DNA from: Selaginella moellendorffii
Lineage: Eukaryota; Streptophyta; Lycopodiopsida; Selaginellales; Selaginellaceae
Assembly: GCF_000143415.4 (NCBI RefSeq)
Contig: NW_003314291.1
Span: 108,674-172,673, forward strand
Length of the DNA stretch: 64,000 bases
Direction: 5' to 3'
Position numbers and translations under genes: made by a program. The notes below the pieces were generated by a model that was not told the origin of the DNA, searched no databases, and worked only from the letters and a program-made list of their open reading frames with translations. Shown here piece by piece: positions 37,467 to 50,271 of this stretch (within the stretch, counting starts at the first letter, position 1; each line of letters starts with the position of its first letter).

Positions 37467-39580
37467 TCGTGTTCCTCCGGCCACTGACGATGGTGGTGGT
37501 GTCTCTTTTACGTCCAGGAGTAGCAGAAGGTCGATCTTACAGTAATGTGATCGATCGATCTTACAGTAATGTGATTGATCATACGGGGATGGATGGGTGG
37601 AAAAAACTCTTCTTCTACACGCAGCTGCGAGCGTCGCCTCGGTCGGGTTCATGCTGGAGGCATGTAAATAAATGGGAGGAGAAAGGCTAGGATACAGGTG
37701 GTGGGAAAGATTATATAGGAGACGCGTCAAACATGGGTGGCGACTTGTGATTTGGACGGTCGACAAGCAGGAGGAGCAGCAGCAGCAGACAGGGTGGTGG
37801 GAGGTTGGATTATCTTCCGGAAAGTGGGCAGGGAAAGCGAGAAAGCCAGGCACTAAATAAACTGGAAGATCTCTGGGCTTGGACAGGAGAAGGAAGGATT
37901 AAGAAGCTTTTCTTCTCCTCCTCTTCTCGTGAAAAGGAACAGGGACGATCAAGCGGTACTTATCGACGAGGCAGTGAGGCAGTGAAGCAGTGGCGATGGA
38001 GCAGCGATCTCTTGGCTGGCTTGGCAGCGAGTCGAGTTTAGGAAGAACACAGCTTGGAACTTTCAAGGCAGCCATGCAGGGCATGTGAGAAGCTTGGCGG
38101 CTTTCACGAATGGACTGGGAAGAGACTGGGGTGTGGAGGCGTAGCAGTCGGGATTCACGGAGACCGCCATGGATTTTCTCGTCCAAGCTCGTGTACGTCT
38201 TCTTCTTTCTCTCTCTCTCTCTCTCTCTCTGTGGTTTTCTTTTTTTTTTTTTTCACTTTCTAGTAGGCGTGCCTGTCTTGTACTGCTGCTGCTGCTGCTG
38301 CTGCTACTGCCACTCTGGAGTGCTCCGCTTTTGTTGGAGCGCCCAAGTGATTGGAATGATCACGGCAGTGCGTTCTATCATCCTCTCTCGTGTTTAATCT
38401 CTCTCCCAAACGATGGAAAAGAAACGATTTTTTAGCCTTCTTCATCCTTGTTCTTCGTTCGGCGCTTAGTTTTTGTCCCTGGCATTCGTTCTAAGTGTGT
38501 ACTTTACAGGCAAAGCGCGAGAGAGAAATAAAAGAGAAAGCTTACTTCCATCCAAGCGTCTCTTGCTTGCTTTGTTGGTACAGCTATCTGGGACCCTTTT
38601 GTTTGTGAGATTCTTTCGTCCTGGAAGGAAAACAAAAAAGCTGGTCAATACCATAGGCAAGGAATTTAAAGCTTTCATGGCTGGATGCCTGTCTGCTTCA
38701 CATTTGGAGGGTGCTCGCTCCCTCTCGCTGCCTCGCTCCCTCGCTCCCTCGCTCGCTGTTAAAACTGGATTCTCTCTTCCACTTTACCATTGAAAGCTCG
38801 TGGCTTGAAAGCTTGTGGCTTGTCTTGATTCATCTGGCGTTTTCTTCGCTTAGTTTTTTGATCGATCGCTATTCTGGAACGAGCACCGTCGCAACAGCAC
38901 CGCCACCGTCGCTGTTCTGCAAGGAGCAAAGTTTTTAAATGATAGAATGGACGACAAAGAACACTTACACAAGAGAAAAAGAAGATTTTGGGGTCCTGTG
39001 GGAAGAAAGCGAGGCCTGGTTGGTGGTATGTGCTTTGTTGATTTCGGTGGTCCTGCCCCTGCTGCTGATTGAGCGATCCATCCATCCCACGAAAGAAAAA
39101 TGGAAAAGAAGCGCAGCGTCGGTGCTTGTCATTCTTTTCTTCGTCTGGTTTCTGTGCAGTGTGTGTGTCGAGTGTCCATCGGAATCGCGTCAACTTCGAG
39201 CGAGATCCCAGCGTGCGCTGATTCTTTATCTTATCTGCGTCATCCTGCTTTCGGCCAATGCGATGGCTGTGCCGAGTTGAAACAAGATCCTCTAGCCGGC
39301 TTTTCTTCGTTTCTATAGTTTCGAGCTCGAATATATACCAGGGTTTCCTGAAAGAAACAATGAAACTTCATGAGAACTATAGAACTTCGAAAGGAATAGT
39401 CTAAACTGGCTTTTCTTTGTATAGTTTGGAGCTCGAACATGGAAACAATGAAACTTCTATAGAACTTCGAAAGGAATAGTTTAAACATACTAGTCGATGT
39501 GGAACACTTTCCCTGACGAAACCACACGTTAAACATCATAAAGCCATGAGAGCCATGGAAGACTTACAAGTCGAGAAGGG
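37467..39580. other. Gene-free spacer with simple repeats
   Basis: 3' flank of the TMK-like gene, then a 2-kb spacer. Contains a twofold repeat of GATCTTACAGTAATGTGAT (37533-37577), a (TC)n run at 38205-38231, a (TGC)n run at 38284-38305, and a ~100-bp imperfect tandem duplication (39299-39405 and 39408-39487, landmark AGAACTTCGAAAGGAATAG). Short open frames occur on both strands but none shows family resemblance. Confidence 0.6.
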
Positions 39581-40804
39581 CTATACGGTAGAATCCAGCC
39601 GAGGGTCAAACCAGAGCCCCTTGAGCGGGATCACGACGCCGAGGTTCCGCTTGGGCTTCCCGAAAATCCAGTTCGACATCATTCTCTGGCGGGGGAACTC
39701 TGGAAGCCGGTGCCAGGAGTCTTGAATGGCGTCGTACACGCTCACTACAGAGCCGTGGTTAGTGAAATAAACCAGCTTCTGACTACCTGCACAGTAGACC
39801 GCCCTGGACGTGAAGGATCCCACGAACAGAGTCGTATGCTCCAGAGTCCCGGCCACATTCTTCCACTCTCGAGCTCCCAGATCCAACTCGTGAATCCCGA
39901 CGCTCGCTTTAATAGCCGGCTTTAAAGCCTTGTCCACGAGACTTGGAGCAGCGGCAGCAGCCAAGGTGGTGGAGTTGTCTGCGAAGCTTGAAATGATCTT
40001 CTCCACCAGGAGCAGCTTTCCTCCATGATCAACCAGGTAAGGCATTTGCACGAGATCCTGGCCTCGGAACGCGCTCGGCATGGGAATACCAAGGTCGCTC
40101 CACTCATCCTGTTCGAAGTGGTAGCACTTGATATACTGCCAGTCGCGAGTCACGCACTTGTTGAGGCAGTAGAGAACACCCCCGCTGAAGGCCGCATCGA
40201 CGATGTTTAGTAGCTGCGGGTGAGAAGCCATAGCTGCTGCTTCTCGCCAGGAATCGTCGCCTTTGCGGTACAAGAGAGCTCCACACTTCACGTCGTCCTG
40301 GACGAAGGCTATCACCAGGTACGTATCCTCGGCCTTGTCGACACGCATAGCCACCTGTTTGATGCTGCCTGGGAAGCGAGGAAGAGCTCTCCACACCTTG
40401 GTGATCGGGTTGCAAACGTAGAGAGAGTTGGCCTGGACGCTGTCCTGGCAGAAGCACAGCAAGCCTCCAGCGGCAGCAGCGCAGCGCCCAGGTGGAAGGA
40501 AAGTAAAGTCGAGAGTGTACCATCTGCTGGAGCTAGGATCGAAAGCCCACCCCTGCTCGTGCCTGAAGCCGTGGAATCCCAAGTACCACGGTGCGCGGAA
40601 CGGAAGATCCGAGCACAGCTTGAGGAAAGGAGGTGATCGAATTGTAGCTTCCCACTTCTTGCAGACGGTACGAACCTGGAGTAAATTCGGAAGTGGTAGC
40701 CTCGCGAGAATTATGCGAGTCATGTCTTCAGGGAGCTGCGACCACACACTGTCGTCCAGAAGTGATCCTGAGCTCCTGCTCTTCATATCGGCTTGAGAAT
40801 CCAT
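39581..40804 (-). CDS. F-box/kelch-type protein
   Basis: Single coding exon of 407 residues. An F-box lies at about residues 18-60 (WSQLPEDMTRIILARLPLPN, then VRTVCKKWEATI), the part that binds the SKP1-type adaptor. The remainder (about 75-400) has kelch/FBA-type features such as WYLGFHG, GWAFDPSSSRWYTLDF and VYDAIQDSWHRLPEFP. This resembles the plant F-box group around HAWAIIAN SKIRT and LCR. It should be a substrate receptor of an SCF ubiquitin ligase; the substrate is unknown. A 5' UTR intron is likely at 40822-40881 (CAAG/GTAGTA to CTCGCAG), which puts the first exon upstream of 40881. The start is the first in-frame ATG. Confidence 0.85.
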   Translation of the reverse strand: MDSQADMKSRSSGSLLDDSVWSQLPEDMTRIILARLPLPNLLQVRTVCKKWEATIRSPPFLKLCSDLPFRAPWYLGFHGFRHEQGWAFDPSSSRWYTLDFTFLPPGRCAAAAGGLLCFCQDSVQANSLYVCNPITKVWRALPRFPGSIKQVAMRVDKAEDTYLVIAFVQDDVKCGALLYRKGDDSWREAAAMASHPQLLNIVDAAFSGGVLYCLNKCVTRDWQYIKCYHFEQDEWSDLGIPMPSAFRGQDLVQMPYLVDHGGKLLLVEKIISSFADNSTTLAAAAAPSLVDKALKPAIKASVGIHELDLGAREWKNVAGTLEHTTLFVGSFTSRAVYCAGSQKLVYFTNHGSVVSVYDAIQDSWHRLPEFPRQRMMSNWIFGKPKRNLGVVIPLKGLWFDPRLDSTV

Positions 40805-41427
40805 ATGATTCTGTCCTGCTACTGCGAGAAACCAAGTTCCAAGTGAGAGCCACTAGCTGACTAGAAAAAAATGATTACTACCTTGCAATGATGCCAACTG
40901 CGATCCAGAAAAGAGTGCTTGTCAAATTCCTCGTAATTCTTGGGACCGCTGACAAAGAAAAGGCTGGATGATTAGCGGCAGGACCACGAGAGGAGCTCAG
41001 ATGATGAGACGGCATCCTAATGGAGGACCACCATCCAGAGCTGGGAATTAACCCAGAACATAACAACTTCGAGCGGAAACCATCGATTAAAACGAAAATT
41101 TCAAGCAAACGCAGCTCAGCTCCCACCTTTTGAACAAATGTGTTTGCTTACAAGTTGTTCTTCCTTGCTTCTGTGTTTCACTGCATTGCATTTCCATTGC
41201 AGAGGAGGACACGTGGGCAGAGATGTCTACGAAAAGCGATAAATCTATGAACCCAACCAAAAGAAAAAAAGAAAAATTGTACGAGGCTTAGGCCTACCTT
41301 GGGAGACAAAGTGTTTCACAGCGGCTGGCTTTCAATGTCGGATAGCTTCATCTTCTTTACTGGACGATTTTGACAACTCGTACACGTGTACGCTGCAGTG
41401 ATTCTCGTAAGGAGACATACGACAAGC

Positions 41428-43385
41428 TTAGCCATCATTCATACCTGACGATGATTCTTCCCATGAAACATATGCGGCATGGAATTGGTTATTGCAGCTC
41501 ACGCACTCCAGCTGAAGATAAGAAAAAAAACATAGAAAACTGTGAAGCATTTATACAGCATGCGATCAAAGGCGTTACCATAGAAGAATCAGGCGGCCGG
41601 CCGCAAGTGCATGACGTTAATCCACCTTCTTCTTTCTCTGCACATTGCTGAAGATGTTCTTCACGGGTGCCACCATCTGCAGGATCATGGGTTTGGAAAG
41701 GCATTGATAAAAATGAAGTCTTACCATTGGTGAGAGTAGCGTCTTCTTTATCTGAGCTACAACCAACGACGATTGGCTCTTTGATTTCTGCACAGAAACG
41801 TCAATGTTGAGAGCAACATACTAAATAGATCGATACGTGCCTTCAACACGCGCTGGTGATTTGTCTTGAAGTTGTGCCTCGTGATTCTCTTCAAGATCCA
41901 GATCTCCCTGTCTAAGTTCTTGTGAGCTTGGCAAGTGCCCTTCACACTAAACAATCGTTAAAACTCAATCTTCAAAGTAGCACTCTCATACCATTTTACT
42001 TTTCTCTCTGAGCAAGTGTTGGTAATCGAGAACTTTCTCACGTAATATTTTTGAAGACGAATCTTGCTCAGCCGCAGCTTCTTGAAATCTTTTCACAACA
42101 GCCTTCAGGCTTTCTATCTCGCCAATTAAACCCTGCCAAACAAAATAGAAAAGCAAGCTCAAACTCCTCAAGGAAAGGACTAATAAAACAAACCTGTTTA
42201 TCCATTGTAAGGACCGAGATAGTGCGGTCTTTCGCTTCCGACGATTTCTGGATGTTCGTTCGTCAAGGATATTTGATCTGGATAACCAGTACATGCGGAT
42301 ATTATGGTTAGCTTCGCTTGGATGCTCGAGTCGTTTCTTGTATCGAGCATATGTCTTAACGCGATGATTTCCTTTTCCTTTTTAGAGCATGAAACGTTTT
42401 TGTTTCGTAGCTCGCACTCCAGTAATCGTGCTTTATCTGAGATGTCAAAGTCACAACCGAGAACGCACAAAAAAAAGCTTAAACTTACCAAGGAGCTTTT
42501 GCTCGATATCGACCAGCCATGCCACCTGTTGCTGAAGCTCGGCAACTGCAAGACATTCTCGTAAACAAGATGGAAACGAACTATTACTGCAAAATTACCC
42601 ATATCTGCTCTGGAAGCCACGATTTGACGGGTTTCATCTAAGGTTCTCTTCACAGACGAGGCTTCTTGTTCTACAGCCTCAAACAGCATCGTGTTCCTGC
42701 TTAGCTTTTCCATGGCTACCGATAAATGGCTGGAAGTACTCTTTAGCTTCTGTTCCAGCTCGTAATTGGCTATCTGCGAAAAAAACGTAACGTGAAACTT
42801 TGAAAAGATTAGAGATTTTCAACCTTAAGTTCCTCCACCACTGTGTTTCTGGAATCTAGTACAGCCTTCAATTGCATCTTCGAGCTTGCCACATTTTTCT
42901 CCATGGCAGACATTTCAAGCTCCATAATCTTAATCTGCCAAAAAAAAAAAAAACAGCAAGCCATCACCAGCTAGCAAAAAAAAAAAAAAACAAAACCACT
43001 CACGGCGTTTTCCAGCTTCTGCCGAGCTTCGGTAGCTTCCATGATTTGGGCCTGCAGCGATGCCTTTTCTTTGTCTTGATCGGCCTCCTTTGATCTCAGC
43101 TTCTGGCAAACAAACAAGAAAGAAAGATTTAGAAAGAAAGAAATCCTATCCAAGAACTTGCCTGAACCGAAAGCTCCGCCTCCATTCGAGCTGAGCATTC
43201 CTTGGACTGCGAAAGGATCGACAAACTGAGAAGAGGAGCAGACGCGCTAGCCTTACTTTGAGCGCCCGGACCTCCGTGAGCAAATTCTGGAACCTATACT
43301 TGAACTTGGAGAAGGTGATACCAGCGGCGCCATCGCCATCGCTCTCCAGCGCGCCCTTCCGCTGCGGACTACACAGAGCCGCCAT
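41428..43385 (-). CDS. 13-exon coiled-coil protein of unknown family
   Basis: Exons read by frame continuity (minus strand): 43385-43257, 43206-43162, 43102-43004, 42934-42824, 42773-42599, 42545-42489, 42436-42303, 42253-42194, 42132-41992, 41946-41841, 41787-41725, 41676-41579 and 41511-41428, giving 433 residues. Nearly all of residues 25-350 is heptad-rich coiled coil (Lys/Glu/Gln/Leu; for example LQAQIMEATEARQKLENA). The tail has CTCG and CVSC cysteine pairs. I do not recognise the family; a structural or scaffold role is all the sequence suggests. Introns 2 and 10 read best with GC donors. Intron 7 has no usable GT donor in frame (42302-42254 as AT-AC, or 42296-42248 as GC-AG). The last three exons are less certain. 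Confidence 0.65.
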
Positions 43386-45984
43386 GCCCAAAACCCTACA
43401 CTCTCGAGTGGCGGGAATGATTTGGCTTGCTTGCAACTCTAACGGTTATTTGTCATTAAATTGAATAACACAACAATGTTTCAATGAGAAATCAAACAGA
43501 TAATCATCCGGATGAGCCAAAGCCATGACCATGGTTCCCCAGGGTGTTTGATTCTCTATAATAGTTAGAAATGTAGTATATTTAAAATGTAGACACTATT
43601 TTGCCTACATTGCTAAATTTTTTGCAATGCCGTTGATGTGGTGGCATCACCTTTTGAGCAAACAGAGATACCTGAAAGGATTTCTACACACTCTGTGTGA
43701 ATGATGGTTTGGATGTGGCAGCATGGAAAAGGCTACCAATTTTAGTGATGCTGGTGCTGGCATCATCATCAATAGGGTACCAGCAACTGCTCAACTAGAG
43801 AGCACTTGAAGCAGCCTTAGTCATTGATTCTAGTAAATCCCCTCTGAACACTATTCTTGTTGCCAAGGAGCAAGTGCCTTAGCAGTGGCAATAATAGTTT
43901 AGAAGAAGCATAAAATGGCCAATTATGAAGTAGACTCTACTCTAGCATCAGCTCCACTAACTCCCTTGGGCTCCATATCTACATTTAGTGCTTCGCTCAT
44001 GAGAAAGGGGAATGGAATATCTAGGAAATCTTGCCACCATAGAGGATTGTTATCACATACACAACCCCATGACCAAATTGTTGTTCCAATCTCTAATTGC
44101 TTTTGAGAAAGAGAATTAAAGAAAACACAAAGAAAGGAAAAAGAGAGTAAAAGTTGCAAAACTTTAGGATAAGGGAAAACCACAAAAGGTGAACAATTGA
44201 TCAAAAAAGAGACTAATAGAAAAACAAAGAAACCAAAAGGGATAAGTCATTTATAATAGTCATAATAGTCATAATAGTCATAATAGTCATTTTTAATAAA
44301 CATTTGGGAAGTTTCTCAAATATGGCCTAGCTCACCCCAAAAGTTTCAATGAAAATGGGCTTGATCTTAGCAGTCATAATGATAATAATGATAGATGATG
44401 TGAGGAATGGTTAATCAGCTTGAATGGACTAATAGTGGAGGAGATTTTTAACATATAATGGTTGTTAAAGTCATAAAAGGATTGTGTGTTAATTGTTAGA
44501 GAAGTAATCATAGTTAAGGATCATTGCATCTTGTTGTGTCTATGTGGGTTCAAGAAACAACATTTGCCTATTTATTATGCTTAACTTGCTACTATAGTCA
44601 AGTCCATCCTACTATAGATGTTAGATTCTAGTGTCTAAATTGCTTTATCAATGAATTTTGCTTTACATCTTGAGTTTGGTGTGTTGTATATAGCAAATGT
44701 AATAAAGATGGTGTGTAAAGATATCCCCAAATGAATGTGTGCATGATGAGAAAAGTGAATAAATATGAACCAAGTGTAGAACATCGTATTGTAAGCTTTT
44801 AAATTTGGACTTTCCAAAGGCTATTTAGCCCAGTATTATTCAAACCTAACAATCTCAAAAATTTTAACCGATTAAAAAAAGGAGTGCATTTTTGTTCTTT
44901 CCCTTTATATTTGAACCTTTATGAATTGTTTTTCAAGTCATTTTTTTTTTGTTTACACCTATCTTAATCTCATTCCATGATCACATATGTTACATTCACC
45001 CCTTTTTAAAGATGTTAATGTCCTTATTGGCTATTAAGTAATAATCTATATTAAGCAACTATTCCATATGAAGCAACTAATTATACATTCATACTATAGT
45101 TTCATTATGGATTCCTTCATCTGTGAATGCCTAATATGTATAATTTCAATTTTAGGGGTAAGAATATATCTTGCTTAAGGGTATATTATATTTTAAGTAG
45201 CCACTAATCAATGAAAGTTGAACTAATACCACATATAGCACACCCTCTCTCTCCCCTTAAATTAATTGGAAAAAGAGTAATTATTTGATAAAAGAGCCTT
45301 TAATAACTATTTTATCCTCATATATCCCTTAAAGTTCTAAGGATCTATAGTGACAATATATCTAAATCTCATCGTATAATCACATTCACTACACCAAGTA
45401 ATTATAACAAATTATAACTTATAGTGTAATTATGGTGTAGTGAATGGAAAAAGTAGTGGATAGTGATTGTCAATGTATAATAGTCATGGTGATGGTGTGT
45501 GGATGACTATGATATAGAGAAAAACATAAAAACCATGAAATAAAAAGTTGGAAAATGAATGAACTCTTAGATAAATGAAGTTGAGGCCACCTTGATTCTA
45601 AAATCCAAGTTTGAACTTGCTACCATAAGAAGATAAATCTTAGAAAAGAAAATAGAAAAAACTAAACACAAAGAAAACACCATGAGAGAAATTAGTGGTG
45701 ATGCTAGGAGTTGTTTGGTATAATTGTGTTATAGCCTATTCCAAATGGATAGAGAGTGTTTTAAAGGAGGCTAGAGATACTAATAAAGATGGCTCTAAAG
45801 TTGGATATTATATCAATCTGTTGAGGTGGATTGCAAATAAAAATCATATGTAAGTGACTAAATTTTTCATTTTACTTTAGTCACCTAACCACACCTTTAA
45901 CCACTTGAAAAGGTTTCATTCACAACCTTCATAAGTCATATTCCCGACTTAGGGATATGCTACCTCATGAATGGTATTTATACT
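43386..45984. other. AT-rich spacer, no intact gene
   Basis: AT-rich intergenic and repeat-derived sequence. Contains a 9-bp tandem repeat (ATAATAGTC, about four copies, 44253-44290). Short frames at 43915-44106 and 43923-44204 overlap on opposite strands and show no family features. Confidence 0.5.
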
Positions 45985-47160
45985 TGATCCTATAATAAAC
46001 ACCCTAAAGGTACCATCGATATATTAATTTGTTATGCTAAGGCTATGTTTATTTACCCTTATCTCATTAGTAGTCCTAGATCACACATGCCATAGTCTCA
46101 TCTCTCAAAGACTAGGCCATCTATCCATGAGTGGTCATCCCAAAATTACATCTTAACATCCTTAGGATGCTTGGAGAATAGCCTTCCCTATAATCCCTTT
46201 TTCAGTCCTTGCCAAATCCCTCTCCATCCACAGCTATATTCACTAATATTGCCATTGAATCAGAGTTGAAGGCCTGACCACTAAGTCCCACTAACTTTTG
46301 AGACTTCTTTGGTAAGAGGACTACTCATCTTCTTTTCTATAGTTTGGGACTTTGGGATGACATTTCAAAACACCATGGTTTTATACAAGCTTCTTGGGTA
46401 CTCTTCTCACATTTTGCCCTTAGAGCAATATGGTTAAAGTAAGGTTCTGTTGAGCCACACTAAGTATCCAAATAAATAGTGCCACCCACACTTAAATTGG
46501 GAGCATCAATCGTTTGATCTCTTGGAAGAACTAGAGTCAGCCCTTGAACACTTCACTAAGCCATCCTATTTATCTGTCTGTATTCACTATAACTTTGGAC
46601 TTCTCAATAGTTATATCATCACCCACTATATGGGTGTAACTTTCCTAAGTCACATTAACCTTTTCTAGCCAAATTAATTCCACTAGAGTCCAACCCCCAC
46701 ACTTTCCCTATTATACTTTTGAAACCCCCTACAACCCCCTCTAAAGGACGATTGTTTTGGGCTTTCACCCCATAACCTTTATTAATATTTAGACTTCATC
46801 TTGGACTCGGTCTCAAACTTGGGCTTAAACTTGGATTTGGACTTGGACTTGGACTCAGACTCAGATTCAGTCTCTGTTTTGGTCTCCATCTCAAACTCCT
46901 TCTTGAGTCAGTCTTGACACTTCCACGTGTCATAACACTTGCCATATGTCAGTCCCTTTCATATCCTTTTTTAGAGACTTGTTCACCAATCATTTTATAC
47001 TTATTCCTTGAGCACTTCTTTAGAAGTTCCACTCTCGTTCTCGACTTTTCAAGTTGAAACATTTGGTCTAAACATGTTATGTTTGTTGGACTTCCACTTT
47101 GACCATTGCCATATAGCACATTTTACCTCCATTTTGGGCCTTAGGGATTTGTGCCTCACA
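45985..47160 (+). repeat. Large inverted repeat, left arm
   Basis: The arm pairs in reverse complement with about 47170-48240. Verified landmarks include 46440-46520 with 47705-47790 (GTGCCACCCA, TTGGGAGCAT), 46790-46900 with 47400-47490 (TTGGACTTGGACTC) and 46040-46160 with 48030-48190 (AAAGACTAG, TTAGGATGC). Similarity is imperfect, so the two copies are old. Confidence 0.65.
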
Positions 47161-47169
47161 CTATAAGAC

Positions 47170-48240
47170 ACAAATCTGTAAAGCCTAAAGTGGAGTTAAA
47201 GGTGAGCCACATGCAGTGGCTGAAGTGGAAGTTTAATGAGTGTAACACGTTTTGACCAAAAGTTCCAACTCAAAAAGTAGAGAGCAAAATTAAAACTCTT
47301 AAAAAAGTGTTTAAGGAATAAGCATGAATTGATTGATTTATGAGTCTTTAAAAAGGGATAAAAGAAAGACCAAACGTGGCAAATGTTATGACACATGAAA
47401 GAGTTAGAAATGGAATTTGAGACCAAGTTTGAAACCAAAACCAAGATAGAGTCTGAGTTTGAGTCCAAGTCCAAAGGGTGAAAGCCTAAAGCCATTGTCT
47501 CTCAAACCCTGGGGGGTTTGATAAATCTTTGTGGGATAGTAAGAGAAGGATTTCAGAGGAACCAATGTGACTAATGAAGGTTATACTCATATGGTGAGTA
47601 ATGATATAAACATTAAGGAGTTTAAGGGTAAAATGAATATAAATGGACAAATGTAATGACTTAGTGAAATGTTCAAAAGTCAACTTTAACTTTTCTAAGA
47701 AATCGAATAGTTAATGCTCCCAATCTAAGTATGGGTGGCACTACTTATTTAGATACCTTGCATAGTTCATCAGAACCTTGCTCTAACCACATGGCAAAAG
47801 GTGGGGAGAGTACCTAAGAGGCTCGCATTGGGTTGTAGTATTTCAAAATATTATCTTAAAGTCTTTAATAGTGGAAAGGAAGAGGAATGGCCCTTTTGTT
47901 TAGCAATTAAAGGTATGATCATGTAATGTTAATGGAACTTAGTGGATGGGCTTTCAAGCCCTAACCCAATTACAATGTTAAGGATAGAGACAAATTTGGT
48001 GGAAATTGAAGAAAGGATATTAAGAGATGATGTTTCTCATGTCTTAAGGCATCCTAAAAATGGTAAGAAGTGGTCATAAAATGACCATTTATGGACAAAT
48101 AGTCTAGTCTTTCAAAGACATGCTCATAGTATATATGGTATTGAATTATCAGTAAGATAATGAGAATAAGTATGGCCTTAACGTAAGAGGCTAGGACATT
48201 AGTGGTACTTTTGGATGTTTAAGGTGGGATTTGGACACAT
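47170..48240 (-). repeat. Large inverted repeat, right arm
   Basis: Reverse-complement partner of the left arm, with almost no spacer between them (centre about 47165). A minus-strand frame of 99 codons (47196-47495) is Asp/Ser/Asn-rich because of a 6-bp TTGGAC-type repeat and is not annotated as a gene. Two head-to-head copies of one decayed element are the simplest explanation. Confidence 0.65.
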
Positions 48241-50271
48241 AGAGCATTTACACCAAGTTATAAGCAACCAAAGGGAATAATTTGAGAGATCATCCATAAA
48301 GGTTTAAATATAGAGAGTGCACCCCCTTTTCCAATTGGTTAAGGGTCTTAGGATATTCGGGGTTAAGTGTTATTGGGTTTGAATAGTATTGGACTGGGTG
48401 ACCTCTTAAGAAGTCAAAATTCAAAATTTTACACAAGTGTGAAGTTGGTATAATTTTGAGTCCATCTCTAAAGACTTAGTAAGTTTCCCAAGTTGGGATA
48501 AGGACTTATAGGAGTTATGAGTGAGACTCCTCTAAATGGTCAAATATATAGTTAAGTGCTAAAATAGAATAGAAAATTTAATCGCTTACAGCTTGATATC
48601 AGTGTTTTTCTTTAGTTTAACTTTTATTGGCATCCAAGTATATCATCACTTGACATTGATATCTAAAGGTCCCAAGAGTGAGGCTAGATTGAGGAGTACG
48701 ATGGCATAAGAGCATAATATGCACTTTGTTTTATATGTGAATTTATAAGTAGTGTGGTAAAAAAAGGACCTATTATAAGGGAATAATTTTAAGACCTTGA
48801 GAACTTTAGATGGTTTTTCTCAAAAAGTTGAGGATGTGATCTATATGAGGATATATAACTTAACAAAGTTGTCTTTAATATTGTTGTAATAAACAATTAT
48901 AATTAGGATCATGTGAAGAATAAAATCTCCTAAATAATAAAGGAGTCATAAGATTATCCTCATAATGGTGCTTATGAATTTGAAAATGGAGTTAATAACT
49001 GTGAATAGTCAAATATGGATGAGGATATATATATTTAAAATGGAAGTTTATACTACATACTAAATGTTTTAATATGGCTAACAATAAGCATATAGAAGCC
49101 CATTAGTAGCAATATTAATCTTGGTATATAAGATTAAAAGTTAAGCATATTTAGATTGAGGAACCACTCTCTAAATCATTGAGTAAATTTATCCCTCACA
49201 ATACTTGCTAATGTGTGAGTAAGAAGTGTAAAGTTATTTTCTTAGTATAGAGAAGAATAAGCAAAAGAAATATATAAATCTTAAAGCAAATAATAAATGG
49301 ATAAAATTGAACTATAAAAGTTGAGGGACATAACTAATACAAGTTAAGAGTGGGGAATTAAATGTGAGCTTAAAGGTTTGTTACTTGTAAATATGATACT
49401 ATAAAAAGTTTAAAATATGAAAATGTCTATATTAGACTAGATAGTGAGAAGAAAACTTATGAAGGGAGAGGCCTTAACAAGCTGAGGGGTAAAGCCCTTT
49501 CAATGCTCCAAAGACAAATTTGAGTAAGTTGGTATATAAAAAATTGAGTACGAATGGTTCATAAGCACGAGTGTAATTAAAATAAAAGCATGGTTTTAAA
49601 GTTTATCATAAAATAAAGTTATTAAGGTTAGGGAAATGGTTTTTGCATGTTCAAAGGGATGACTTTGAATGGAAGTTAGTATTTAAGGACTTACATATTT
49701 ACGTGGAAACTATATTACTTAACTAGATGACTTATTAAATGGGATTGGCAAGTCAAAAGAATAAAGTTCCTAGCTAAAAAGTTGATTTCAGAAGAGAAGG
49801 CCCATAAAGCCAAGTATGGTTGAGTTTATACATGATTATAAGTTGATCACTTAACTTAGTGAGATAACTTGCAAGTTGGAAAGAACAAAGTTTCTAATTT
49901 ATGACCCAAATGGTACATATGAAAGCAAAGCTAATTAGCATAAGTATAAATTTAGTGCATTGGCATGAAGAGTCATCTTGTATAATGCCACTTGTAGATA
50001 CATATATAAAGGTTGAGTTAGAATCCCAACTCTCTAGTGCTCAGAGGGCACTAGGGCAGCTTGAAACATCCATATATAGTTTTACCTTACATAGACACAT
50101 GTACATATCCTATATACTTATAATATAATTTAATACTAGTATATATAATTCTATATTGATACTACTAATGATCTAAGTATCCATATTTAAGATCTGGATT
50201 TTTTTATCCTACACCAAATTGCAAAATTATTCCCAAAATTCTTAGTATAATATTTAGTTGTATTATTTATA
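48241..50271. other. AT-rich sequence, no intact gene
   Basis: Continues the AT-rich repeat-derived region. The 75-codon frame at 49901-50128 (plus) lacks recognisable features. Leader sequences of the following ORF presumably lie in the last part. Confidence 0.4.

Noticed and set aside
37797-39280. Several 60-110-codon ORFs in the spacer after the TMK-like gene
   Set aside because: Overlapping on both strands, low complexity (TC, TGC repeats) and without any recognisable domain.
44253-44290. Short direct repeats that might suggest a CRISPR-like array
   Set aside because: A 9-bp unit in direct tandem without spacers in plant-like DNA is a simple repeat.
47196-47495. Asp/Ser/Asn-rich 99-codon minus-strand ORF
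   Set aside because: The composition comes from a hexamer repeat, and the matching arm of the inverted repeat does not preserve the frame.
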